A stretch of DNA of 64,000 nucleotides from Nostoc sp. CHAB 5834. GTDB lineage: Bacteria > Cyanobacteriota > Cyanobacteriia > Cyanobacteriales > Nostocaceae. Positions 18,536 through 27,057 of the stretch are shown piece after piece (positions within the stretch are counted from its first letter, which is position 1; each line of letters starts with the position of its first letter). The translations under genes and the position numbers were made by a program. Below the pieces are notes generated by a model. That model did no database searches, had not been told where the DNA came from, and worked only from the letters and a program-made list of their open reading frames with translations. The stretch lies in the NCBI GenBank assembly GCA_020829485.1, contig JAIVFU010000033.1, positions 1 through 64,000 on the forward strand, read 5' to 3'.

Positions 18536-20305
18536 ATGGCTAAAAACGAAGCTAATAATTCCGCCTTGAAAATTATTCCTTTGGGCGGTTTGCACGAAAT
18601 TGGGAAAAATACCTGTCTTTTTGAGTATGACGATGAAATTATCCTGTTAGATGCAGGATTGGCTTTTCCCACAGAGGCGATGCATGGAGTAAATATTGTT
18701 TTGCCAGATACGACCTATCTGCGGGAAAATCGCCACAAAATTAAAGGGATGATCGTTACTCACGGTCATGAAGATCATATTGGCGGGATTGCTTTTCATC
18801 TCAAGCAATTTGATATCCCCGTGATTTATGGCCCCAGACTAGCAATGGCAATGCTAGAGGGTAAATTAGAAGAAGCAGGAGTGCGCGATCGCACAGAAAT
18901 CAGAACAGTTTTACCACGCGATGTGGTGCGGATTGGCAAAAACTTTTTAGTTGAATATATCCGTAATACCCACTCTATTGCTGATAGTTTTACTGTTGCC
19001 ATTCATACTCCCCTTGGTGTAGTCATTCACACAGGCGATTTCAAAATTGACCATACCCCAGTGGATGGTGAAAAGTTTGACTTGCAACGGCTAGCAGAAC
19101 ATGGTGAAAAAGGCGTTCTTTGTCTTCTAAGTGATTCCACTAATGCTGAAGTTCCAGGGTTTACACCTTCTGAGCGTTCAGTTTATCCCAATCTGGAGAG
19201 AGTATTTAGTCAAGCCACTGGACGATTATTTGTTACTACCTTTGCTTCTAGCGTCCATCGCATCAACATGATTTTGGATATCGCCAAGAAGCAAAATCGT
19301 GTAGTGACGATTGTGGGGCGTTCCATGCTGAACTTGATTGCTCATGCCCGCAATTTAGGTTACATCAAGTGTGAAGACAATCTGCTGCAACCATTGCACG
19401 CAGTCCGCAATCTCCCTGATGAGAAAGTACTGATTTTAACTACAGGTTCTCAGGGTGAAACGATGGCAGCAATGACCCGCATTGCTAACAAAGAACATCC
19501 TCACATCAAAATCCGCGAAGGAGATACAGTAGTATTCTCTGCTAACCCAATTCCTGGAAATACGATCGCAGTAGTCAACACCATTGATAAATTGATGATT
19601 CAAGGTGCGAAAGTGGTCTATGGTCGGGATAAAGGAATTCACGTCTCCGGTCACGGCTGTCAGGAAGAACAAAAGCTGATGATTGCCTTAACTCGACCCA
19701 AGTTCTTCGTGCCATTTCACGGCGAACATCGGATGCTAGTGAAGCACGCAGAAACGGCTCAGAGTATGGGCATTCCCGCAGAAAACATGATCATCATTCA
19801 GAATGGTGATATTGTCGAACTGACTGAAGATGCTATTCGCGTTGCTGGTAAAGTGCCATCTGGTATCGAATTGGTGGATACTACTAGTTCGGGTATGGTA
19901 AGTGCCAAAGTGCTGCAAGAACGGCAACGCATGGCTTCAGAAGGCATTATTACGATCGCAGCTGCCATTGATTGGAATGGTAAACTGTTGGCAAAACCAG
20001 AAACTCACCTCCGGGGTGTAGTTACAAGTGTAGAGCGATCGCTCCTACAAACCTGGGTAAAACAACGCATTGAAGAAATCTTAACTGTGCGCTGGACAGA
20101 ATTTGCTCCTGGTGGTGAAGCAGCAGATATAGACTGGGGTGGATTGCAAGGAACTTTAGAACGAGAATTACAACGTTCCATCCGGCGGGAATTGCAATGT
20201 CAACCATCTGTGACTTTGTTAATGCAAATTCCTGATGAGCCACCCGTAAAAGTTGCTGATGGTAGAAGACGGCGGACTCGGACTGCTGCTCAGGTAGCAT
20301 CCTAG
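18536..20305 (+). CDS. rnj: Ribonuclease J
   Basis: 589 residues. Metallo-beta-lactamase motif HGHEDHIGG (76-84), the beta-CASP region with later metal ligands (STNAEVPG, HVSGHGCQEE), and a C-terminal domain, as in RNase J1/J2. It processes and degrades RNA with 5'-3' exonuclease and endonuclease activity. Good ribosome site AAGGAG 5' of the ATG. The C-terminus is basic (GRRRRTRTAAQ), probably RNA-contacting. A 276-bp spacer separates it from dapA, so a separate promoter is likely. Confidence 0.95.
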   Translation: MAKNEANNSALKIIPLGGLHEIGKNTCLFEYDDEIILLDAGLAFPTEAMHGVNIVLPDTTYLRENRHKIKGMIVTHGHEDHIGGIAFHLKQFDIPVIYGPRLAMAMLEGKLEEAGVRDRTEIRTVLPRDVVRIGKNFLVEYIRNTHSIADSFTVAIHTPLGVVIHTGDFKIDHTPVDGEKFDLQRLAEHGEKGVLCLLSDSTNAEVPGFTPSERSVYPNLERVFSQATGRLFVTTFASSVHRINMILDIAKKQNRVVTIVGRSMLNLIAHARNLGYIKCEDNLLQPLHAVRNLPDEKVLILTTGSQGETMAAMTRIANKEHPHIKIREGDTVVFSANPIPGNTIAVVNTIDKLMIQGAKVVYGRDKGIHVSGHGCQEEQKLMIALTRPKFFVPFHGEHRMLVKHAETAQSMGIPAENMIIIQNGDIVELTEDAIRVAGKVPSGIELVDTTSSGMVSAKVLQERQRMASEGIITIAAAIDWNGKLLAKPETHLRGVVTSVERSLLQTWVKQRIEEILTVRWTEFAPGGEAADIDWGGLQGTLERELQRSIRRELQCQPSVTLLMQIPDEPPVKVADGRRRRTRTAAQVAS

Positions 20306-20488
20306 AGAATTTACGGTAAAAATTAATTTTACGCAGAGGCGCAGAGACGTAGAGTTTTTCTAACGTCTTTGCCCTTTGTCGTGAGGTTGAGATAGGACTT
20401 ATGCACACTCTATGAATTCTCGGCGATTTTCTCTAACGCGAATAATGCAGTTAATTTAAATAGGACTTACGCAACTAACATATTATTT

Positions 20489-20664
20489 AGGACTTACGCA
20501 TTGACAGAAAAGCCAAAATAACAGGTATAGTTTTCAAGGTTTATAGCTAGGTTTATCAATGAGATTTTGGCGATCGCACCCAATCAACGGTGATTGAGAA
20601 AAGCCTGAAACAACGTATTTTCGTTAATGCACAAGATAGTTATTTTGTACAGTGCGTAAGTCCT
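20489..20664. mobile_element. MITE, 176 bp, 12-bp inverted ends, 7-bp target duplication
   Basis: AGGACTTACGCA at 20489-20500 and its exact complement TGCGTAAGTCCT at 20653-20664 bound a non-coding unit. It is flanked on both sides by ATTATTT (20482-20488 and 20665-20671), a perfect 7-bp duplication that shows transposition. No transposase, so it depended on one elsewhere. The same 12-mer occurs outside at 20462-20473 and 20797-20808. Confidence 0.85.
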
Positions 20665-20670
20665 ATTATT

Positions 20671-20776
20671 TTTAGTTTGTAGTGTACCCCTCCGGGGATC
20701 TTGCTACGCGCAGCGTCTCGCAGAGAGGACTAAAGTCCTCAAAATCAGGGCTGAAGCCCTTACTACAAACTAAAAG
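20671..20776. repeat. Dispersed repeat, copy 2
   Basis: TTTAGTTTGTAGT near 20671 pairs with ACTACAAACTAAA ending at 20776. Inside are GCGCAGCGTCTCGCAGAGA (a small dispersed repeat) and GGACTAAAGTCC. Related to 8661-8716 and 21908-21972. Confidence 0.7.
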
Positions 20777-20930
20777 TTTTAATTTTTTGTGACACTTGCG
20801 TAAGTCCTATAAAAAAACATAAGTCAAAAAATCAAAGCATCGTCCAGAGCAGGAAAAATCTGTTAAAGATAAAGAGTCTACGACTATTGAACCCGTAGAA
20901 CCATCACTTACCGGAACTATTTAACTTCCT

Positions 20931-21854
20931 ATGAATTGGAGTGCTGCATTACCAACTTTTTTTATCACCCTCAGAGAAGGTGTAGAGGCTGCTTTAGTTG
21001 TCGGTATTGTCTTCGCTTGTTTACAACAAGCTGAACAACAAAAACTGCATCGTTGGGTATATTTAGGAATTTTTAGTGCCACTATAGCTAGTTTTGTAGT
21101 TGGTTTATTACTAAATTTAAGTATCCAAGGATTGCAGACATCGGATCTACTTTATGCGCCTGTCTTCAAGCAATTATTTGAGGTGGGACTAGGTGTAATT
21201 GCGATCGCAATGCTCAGTTGGATGCTGATCTGGATGACACGACAAGCACGATTTCTGAAAGCGGAAATTGAAGGCTCGGTTAAAAATGCTTTGAATCAAG
21301 ACAACCGTTCAGCTTGGGCGATTTTCAGCTTAATTTTTATCGCCGTATTTCGGGAAGGCTTAGAGACAGCTTTGTTTATTGTCGCTAAATTTCAAGAAGG
21401 CTGGACACCAGTACTTGGGGCGATCGCCGGACTAAGTGTCGCAGTTGTCATTGGTATGCTGCTATTCAAATTGAGCATCCGCATTAATTTGAGCCAATTT
21501 TTCCAAATAATGGGCGTATTTCTGCTGCTGATTGTCTCTGGATTGGTGATTTCTGCTTTGCGACACTTGGATGCTGCGGCGATCGCTTGGAGTCAAATCA
21601 ACTCCTCAGTTGCAGATATTTGTGGGCTAAGTAATACCTCTTGTATTTTGGGGCCTCAGGTTTGGGATCTCTCAGGGATTTTACCCGATCGGCAGTTTCC
21701 CGGCATTTTATTAAAAACTATATTTGGCTACACTCAAAAGCTGTATCTACTTCAGGCTTTTGGATATCTGCTCTTTTGGGCGATCGTCGGTAGCTTCTAC
21801 TTCCGCAGTCTTAGCCAACCTCAGCAATTAAAACCAGTAACCAAACTCAATTAA
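20931..21854 (+). CDS. FTR1-family iron permease
   Basis: 307 residues, about seven membrane helices. Both iron-binding REGxE motifs are present: REGVE at 15-19 and REGLE at 141-145. FTR1/EfeU-type permeases import iron across the plasma membrane, usually with a ferroxidase or EfeO partner. No such partner is intact here, but a 34-codon open frame remnant ends 6 bp before this start. I could not find a convincing Fur box upstream. Ribosome site weak. Confidence 0.92.
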   Translation: MNWSAALPTFFITLREGVEAALVVGIVFACLQQAEQQKLHRWVYLGIFSATIASFVVGLLLNLSIQGLQTSDLLYAPVFKQLFEVGLGVIAIAMLSWMLIWMTRQARFLKAEIEGSVKNALNQDNRSAWAIFSLIFIAVFREGLETALFIVAKFQEGWTPVLGAIAGLSVAVVIGMLLFKLSIRINLSQFFQIMGVFLLLIVSGLVISALRHLDAAAIAWSQINSSVADICGLSNTSCILGPQVWDLSGILPDRQFPGILLKTIFGYTQKLYLLQAFGYLLFWAIVGSFYFRSLSQPQQLKPVTKLN

Positions 21855-21907
21855 CCTCTGTTTTTCAAAATTATCAATTTAGTAGTCTGTCTCATTAGTT
21901 ATGAGGG

Positions 21908-21972
21908 GTAAATAAGTTCGTAGTAAGGACTTTAGTCCTGGATTTTTAAGCACTAAAGTGCTTACTACAAAC
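21908..21972. repeat. Dispersed repeat, copy 3
   Basis: GTAAATAAGTTCGTAGTAAG, GGACTTTAGTCC palindrome, then GCACTAAAGTGC and TACTACAAAC. The best preserved of three copies in the window. Confidence 0.8.
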
Positions 21973-22107
21973 CCTCAAAACTATCTTAGACATTGTACTA
22001 GAGAGATTTAGAGGTTTTATCGAAACAGACAGAATAAAGGCATTCTCAGCCAAAAAGAAGCGGCAAGCGCTAACTTGCTCTGTCATTAATTAATCTCATC
22101 TTATAGT

Positions 22108-22248
22108 ATGCAAACCAATCTGATTTTATTCAACTTAGTTTTTGGCGGTTTATTGCTTGGTTTAGGCTTGATTAAATTCGGTGACAAACTCATCGATAAA
22201 ATCTACGAAGCGCGAAAGTCTCCAGACGTACACCACACAAGCGTTTAA
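22108..22248 (+). CDS. Possible 46-residue single-pass membrane peptide
   Basis: An ATG at 22108 opens a 46-codon frame ending at TAA 22246-22248. It encodes a hydrophobic helix (LILFNLVFGGLLLGLGLI) followed by a charged tail (KFGDKLIDKIYEARK). Composition is protein-like and the charge distribution follows the positive-inside rule. No clear ribosome site. I do not recognise it; it may be a chance frame. Confidence 0.35.
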   Translation: MQTNLILFNLVFGGLLLGLGLIKFGDKLIDKIYEARKSPDVHHTSV

Positions 22249-22392
22249 AATCTTCTGGTTTCAGGCTCTTTACTTGTTCCTAGGTCATAGATCCTATCCA
22301 ACTCTCATCTACTTGTCCCACGGATCTGGGACTTTTGCAAGAGGTCTAATTTATAAACTCTTACCAAAAACTGAAATTAAAATAACCCTTAA

Positions 22393-22902
22393 TCATACCA
22401 CAAAATATTTATGCAAGAGTTCTAAGGTTAATGGTGTAAAAACTAGCGCCAGAGTGTCATTGAGAAAAAAGGCCGAAAGAATACCACTACCAAAAGTTAA
22501 AGCCATCAACAAACCCAGAGGACTGCGAGTGATACTCAATATCACTGATAGCGATCGCCGAAAAAACCCTGCATAAGATAGATTGGCGTTAACTATCATC
22601 ATGCTCAACAGAAACACAATGGTATTAGCATCAATAGCCTGCCATGCTTCCTGTAAATTTAGAACACCTAAAGCAATTAAAAAGGCAGAACCGACTAAAG
22701 CAATAGTGGCGCGGTTCATGCGTAAACCAGGAATGTAGCCCAATGCTAACCCCAGGTAAGTTAGCCCTAAGACGCTGTAGATTGCAAATTGGAGAAAAAT
22801 CACTTTCTTTAGTGAGACTTTGCGACAACTGAATGTTTCATGACTAGCTGCTCTGTATTTACTGATAAAGCTAACCCACCTAGCTTTCAGCCACAGCAAC
22901 AT
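22393..22902 (-). pseudogene. Anion/arsenite-type transporter, truncated
   Basis: N-terminal part of a membrane carrier of the ArsB/NhaD/SLC13-like superfamily. Recognisable segments are RMNRATIALVGSAFLIALGV, the AWQAIDANTIVFLLSMMIV helix, and SAFFLNDTLALVFTPLTLEL. Family members are about 400-450 residues with 10-12 helices; this stops after 169, right after the NDT-containing helix, with an unrelated tail (LHKYFVV). Sequence further downstream (22250-22392) shows no continuation. So the gene was cut by a deletion or insertion. The true start could be further in than 22902. Confidence 0.75.
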
Positions 22903-23332
22903 CTACAAAACTTCTCTCTACTTCTACGCTATTCAGCCAGCAATGAATAGAACACACTTACGTGAGAAAGTGGGAACACGGAAAGCAAAAATGCCTTCTA
23001 GGGTATTACTGATATTTATACTTAGCAAAAATACTTTTAGAAAGACCTTATATTAAGTTCTGTAAATGTTACACTAAAACCTATCCAATGACGGATGTCT
23101 TTACTAAAATCTAAACTATGTCAAGTTATGAACAAGATCGTAATATTACACTACCGATCCCCAGAAATTTGCGATTAACTTGACGTAGTAATAAATTAGG
23201 TTCTGACCTAAGTGGCTAATCAGGTATTACATTATATCGCAGTCATAACGCGATTTTTCCGGGAAAGTTCGTTGCCACGTTGTATATATTCATCAAAAAG
23301 GTGAATAGCCTCAATAACACAGAGGGTTAACC
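22903..23332. other. Spacer, no gene seen
   Basis: About 430 bp, AT-rich, likely holding the promoter of the gene at 23333. No repeat family recognised. Confidence 0.4.
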
Positions 23333-23710
23333 ATGAAGGTATTCGACAATACCACTAAAAAGATTTTTCTAGTTAGCTGGGTATCAATCAATCAAGCAGA
23401 GACTAGTGACCACAAATTAACCCAGTTAAACCGTTCTATTTCCAAGCTTTACTGGGATATCCTCCAACCCCTACGGCAGCGTTTAGAAAATATTCAAGTC
23501 CGCGATCGCCAATTAGCTCACCGCTTGTGCAAACTGATTCCGTCTCAGTGCCCCTTTGAGCGCGATGTCAAATTATTTGGGAAAACCTTGTTTCACATCC
23601 CACCCATGTGTAAGCTCAACCCCTTATATGAAGAAGTGGTTGGTTTACGTTTCCGAGCGTTGTGCTATCTAGCCGACGAATGTGGCGAAGATGTATCGCA
23701 GTACTGCTGA
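23333..23710 (+). CDS. Mo-dependent nitrogenase C-terminal domain protein
   Basis: 125 residues. The C-terminal two thirds match the Mo-nitro_C domain: LAHRLCKLIPSQCPFERDVK, then LFHIPPMCKLNPLYEEVVG, LRFRALCYLADECGED. Five conserved cysteines (in RLCK, SQCP, PMCK, ALCY and DECG) plus a final YC suggest metal binding or disulfides. The domain name comes from fusion to nitrogenase proteins; the function of the standalone form, frequent in Nostocales, is unknown. Single gene, followed by the convergent caspase homologue. Confidence 0.85.
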   Translation: MKVFDNTTKKIFLVSWVSINQAETSDHKLTQLNRSISKLYWDILQPLRQRLENIQVRDRQLAHRLCKLIPSQCPFERDVKLFGKTLFHIPPMCKLNPLYEEVVGLRFRALCYLADECGEDVSQYC

Positions 23711-23773
23711 GTGCTAAGGGAAAAGTTACGAGTGAGGAGTGAGGAATTAAAACTCCCTACTCCCCATTCCAAA

Positions 23774-25648
23774 CTATTTTTTTTGCCATTTTTGAATGGC
23801 ATCTTGAGCATCTTCGTAAGCGCCTGTCTCCTCTGGCACTAACGCAGCAGTTGCAATTGCGGCACTACGATCTCCTTCGGCAGCCCGACGCTTGCCCATG
23901 TCTAAAATTTTCTCGCTCCATTTATTGATCGACTTTTGGGCACTATCAAAGCCTGGTTGACCTGCTGGTACTTTCTTGGCAACTTCGATCGCCCGATTGT
24001 AAGTAGATGCCTGTCCAGACTTAATTAAGGCATTAGCTGCATCTAAAAGAGTTTTATTACTTACATACTGCTTGCCCTCTAACCGCCACAGGTTAATTGC
24101 TGCTTGTGCTTTGGCATAGGGGGCTTCATCTTTGGTGATTAATCGAGCAGCAGCAATAGCGCTAGCATACTGTCTTTGTTTAGCACGACCTTCTGCTAAA
24201 TCTAAAATCATCTGGCTCCAAATCTTAATATTTTCCTGAGCTTGATCGTAGAGTGGTTCACCAGGTCGAATTTTCCGGGCTGTTGCGATCGCCATGCTCA
24301 AATCGCTAGCCTGAGTTTGTCTAAGCGACATTTTCGCTAAGTCTAATACTGCTTGATTCCGCTTTTTCGACTCGGAACTAGAAGTTATTTGAGCGCTAGA
24401 TTGATTTTTAAGTCTAACTGGTGGAGTGCTTAGGCGTAGCCCGTCGTAGACATCGCTTGGTAAATTCTGGATAATCTGGCGATCGCTAACACTAGCATTA
24501 GGTGATGTACTTGATATTTGCTTAATTCTAAAAGTTTCTTGATTACGCAGAAAAACTACAGCGATTAAACCTGCTACCAGCAAGCTGCCTCCGCCCCATA
24601 AAATAAACTGTTTCCAAAAAGGGAGGCTTGGCTGATTCGATGGCAATCGAGAGACGTAACCTTTGGAGGAATTGGGGATGAATCTTCCTCTGGTATTCGC
24701 TCCCAAAGAAGTTTCCGCCATTGGCTGCGAGACTAAGCCGCCTCCTTGCTGGACTTTTTTGCCCTTCACCTGTTGGGAGGAGTTCACACTAGCCTCTCCC
24801 CATTTACCCCGTTCTACTGAAGTTTTAGGGTAATCGTCGAGGGGAGGAGCTGCAAGGGCAACAGCAAAAGATTCTTCGGGATAAATCACCGCTTCTGATT
24901 GCAAGTCGCTTTCCATTGCCAATTTTGGCAAAATTACTTGCTGCCTTGATGGGATGATGGTGGCAGGGTTTTGGACAGGACGCCAGTGATGGTGACATAC
25001 TTTTGGCATGATCAGGCTTAGGTAGCTTTCTAAATCTGCCAAGTTGCTGCCATTACCAGAACGTAAAGCTTCTAACAAGACTGCTGTAAAGAATCCGTGA
25101 CCTAATTCGCTACTTTCATGGGAAAATTGCTCTGGTTGACAAGAAAGAATGGTCGCAAGTTGTAGTTCTTGGGCTAATTCTATTGTTTCTTCACCAACGG
25201 GAGCATCCGCTTGAGTGCCAAAAGCGCGGTTGATATCGAGTAGTAACAATACATTTAGTTCAGCAAGTTGCAGACTTTGCATTAGCGATCGCAATTCTAT
25301 GGCAGTCTCTTGCACGAGATCGGGGTTGCCCTCTGCTGGCATTAAGTAATCTTTGCCCTTGTAGTTGACTCCATAACCGCTAAAAAATAACCACAGATAA
25401 TCTTCTGGTTGCCAACTTGTCGCTGCCAAATCCTCAAGCAGCAGCAAAATATTCTCTTTAGTCGGATAAGTTGATCTATCCCCAATTGGCGGTGAAGTAT
25501 CCGTCATTAGCAGGCAATGTTTGGGGAGAAAACCTGCTTCCGTCACCAAAAAATCCTCTAGTGCCTCAGCATCTGCTTGGGCACAACTTAAAGGTTGAAA
25601 TAACTGATATTGATTGATGCCAATCGCGATCGCCCAGTAATTTGCCAT
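23774..25648 (-). CDS. Caspase-like (orthocaspase) protein with substituted catalytic dyad
   Basis: 624 residues. Residues 1-235 form a caspase p20-like domain (WAIAIGINQY start). The two catalytic positions are changed: FSGHG is FSGYG (Tyr92) and the D-A-C motif is LLDIN (Asn140), so peptidase activity is unlikely. After a linker there is one membrane helix (about 348-367), then a disordered stretch and four imperfect repeats of about 45 residues at 434-624 (pattern ILDLA..AIATAR.IP....Y..AQ..I..W). The p20 domain would face the cytoplasm. A small dispersed repeat is inserted in frame (residues about 398-407, DNA 24431-24457). Function is probably scaffold-like; inferred. Confidence 0.88.
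   Translation of the reverse strand: MANYWAIAIGINQYQLFQPLSCAQADAEALEDFLVTEAGFLPKHCLLMTDTSPPIGDRSTYPTKENILLLLEDLAATSWQPEDYLWLFFSGYGVNYKGKDYLMPAEGNPDLVQETAIELRSLMQSLQLAELNVLLLLDINRAFGTQADAPVGEETIELAQELQLATILSCQPEQFSHESSELGHGFFTAVLLEALRSGNGSNLADLESYLSLIMPKVCHHHWRPVQNPATIIPSRQQVILPKLAMESDLQSEAVIYPEESFAVALAAPPLDDYPKTSVERGKWGEASVNSSQQVKGKKVQQGGGLVSQPMAETSLGANTRGRFIPNSSKGYVSRLPSNQPSLPFWKQFILWGGGSLLVAGLIAVVFLRNQETFRIKQISSTSPNASVSDRQIIQNLPSDVYDGLRLSTPPVRLKNQSSAQITSSSESKKRNQAVLDLAKMSLRQTQASDLSMAIATARKIRPGEPLYDQAQENIKIWSQMILDLAEGRAKQRQYASAIAAARLITKDEAPYAKAQAAINLWRLEGKQYVSNKTLLDAANALIKSGQASTYNRAIEVAKKVPAGQPGFDSAQKSINKWSEKILDMGKRRAAEGDRSAAIATAALVPEETGAYEDAQDAIQKWQKK
24431..24457. repeat. Small dispersed repeat inside a coding region
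   Basis: TAGGCGTAGCCCGTCGTAGA plus CATCGCT. The same sequence appears in front of the methyltransferase (36769-36799) and in altered form at 30828-30875. In this gene it reads as SDVYDGLRLST. Confidence 0.85.
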
Positions 25649-25848
25649 CCCGCTATTTGTCAGTTATTGTTTGCTGGTCTTAAAATTGCGGTTGGCTTTG
25701 CCAAAAAAACAAAGCTAACCTATCTTTTATAGTCTAGGTGATTCTGATCGAATCTTAAGTTAGAATGTAATTTTTATTACGCTTATAGACCGGAAAATAC
25801 CTTTTACCTAATTTCAATAACAGATCATCACTAAGGAGATAGAAGGTC

Positions 25849-26316
25849 ATGAGCAAGATTTATGCTCACCTACCATCATCGATCACTCCCTTTTTATTTA
25901 TTAGCCAAATTGCGGGAAGAATCCGGATAGTTCCTTTATTAGTTTTGCTCATATCTACTGTTCCTGCGTGGTTTTTGACGGAAGCGATCGCGCCTCAGGT
26001 TGTGCGAGCTTACACCGCTAGAGTCGATCTAGCTATTGACCGTCTGCCAGATGAAAACTATGAAACTGTTCTCAGGAGGGCAGAAGCAGCCGCTAGAGCA
26101 TCTGCTCAACGGAGCTTCGACCAAGATATCTTGGTGACAGATGTTTCAATCATTGTGTCCGTACAAAATAATGGATCGATCGCACCAGTTCTGACATTAG
26201 AAGTCAGCCGTCCCGAATGGCGATCGCGCCCCGATGCTCAAAATTGGGCAACTTACTTCAAAACGGCGCGATCGCTACTTTTCTTTGAAAATAGCCAGGA
26301 CTTACCCAAAAAATAG
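25849..26316 (+). CDS. Conserved cyanobacterial protein, exported or membrane-anchored
   Basis: 155 residues with a strong ribosome site (AAGGAGATAG, 5' of ATG). A hydrophobic segment at about 30-50 (VPLLVLLISTVPAWFL) is a signal peptide or anchor, ending near AIAPQVVRA. The remainder (RVDLAIDRLPDENYETVLRR, AARASAQRSFDQDILVTDVS) is a mixed alpha/beta domain I cannot name. Looks like a conserved hypothetical of cyanobacteria. Not in an obvious operon. Confidence 0.75.
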   Translation: MSKIYAHLPSSITPFLFISQIAGRIRIVPLLVLLISTVPAWFLTEAIAPQVVRAYTARVDLAIDRLPDENYETVLRRAEAAARASAQRSFDQDILVTDVSIIVSVQNNGSIAPVLTLEVSRPEWRSRPDAQNWATYFKTARSLLFFENSQDLPKK

Positions 26317-26369
26317 CCGAAACCCTAATTTTCAGCAATACTTCGCCAAATCGAAAAATACCTCGATTC

Positions 26370-26456
26370 GTAGGTTGGGTTGAGGCACGAAACCCAACAA
26401 ATACGTTGGGTTTTGCTTCCCTACGGGACGCTACGCGAACGCTCAACCCAACCTAC
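26370..26456. repeat. Inverted repeat with nested small repeat
   Basis: GTAGGTTGGGTTGAG at 26370-26384 pairs with CTCAACCCAACCTAC at 26442-26456. Between them are AACCCAAC/GTTGGGTT arms and, at about 26421-26441, CTACGGGACGCTACGCGAA, a small dispersed repeat sitting within the loop. Confidence 0.8.
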
Positions 26457-26577
26457 AAAAAAATGGCGAAGGTATTGTTTCAGTAGAGGTAATTCATTAA
26501 TTGCCTTTACTGTTGTCCTTCGCGTCAGTCGATGGCCTAGAATAGTAAGGTTGTCAAGAATCGCAATATCTGCTGAC

Positions 26578-26751
26578 ATGGCTGTTCCTAAGAAGAAAAC
26601 TTCAAAATCAAAACGAGATAAACGTCGAGCTACCTGGAGGCATAAAGCCGTCGTCGAAGCTCAAAAAGCCCTGTCTCTGGGCAAATCAATTTTGACTGGA
26701 CGTTCTACATTTGTATATCCAGCTGCTGAAGAAGAGGAAGAAGAATCATAA
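26578..26751 (+). CDS. rpmF: 50S ribosomal protein L32
   Basis: 57 residues. The open frame starts far upstream, but the protein begins at ATG 26578: [18 protein letters not shown] is the canonical L32 start. The cysteines of zinc-binding L32 are absent, as in many cyanobacteria, and the tail is acidic (AAEEEEEES). Structural protein of the large ribosomal subunit. Single gene with its own short leader. Confidence 0.95.
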   Translation: MAVPKKKTSKSKRDKRRATWRHKAVVEAQKALSLGKSILTGRSTFVYPAAEEEEEES

Positions 26752-27057
26752 TTTCCCAGTCAGGAAAAGCGTGAACAGCACCGATAGATTTGATTACCAA
26801 AGTCCCAATCAAACTTTTTACTACTGGATAAATGCTTTTTTTTAGCTTTCCTGATTGCATTATGAATCTTAGATACTCTACACAAGCTCATTAGATCGAA
26901 AAAATTGGTAGTGAGTAATTGGGAATATCCATTACCCATTACCTATCATTCATGAGTAACGATCAAGTAATTATATAAAGAGTCAAACATCTGGTGCTGT
27001 TGGCAACTCAGCAAAAAAGGTTGTACACATCTTGAGAAAAATAAGTTTTCTCTAACT
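26752..27057. other. Spacer, nothing recognised
   Basis: AT-rich 306 bp between rpmF and the sulfite-oxidase-like gene. Short STRR-like pieces (GTAATTGGGAATATCCATTACC) but no gene. Confidence 0.4.

Larger units (their letters stand above)
20306..20930. other. Spacer packed with mobile repeats
   Basis: Contains a 176-bp MITE (20489-20664), two further copies of its terminal 12-mer (20462-20473 and 20797-20808), a palindromic dispersed repeat (20671-20776), and a possible gene remnant (20823-20924) just before the iron permease. Confidence 0.6.
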
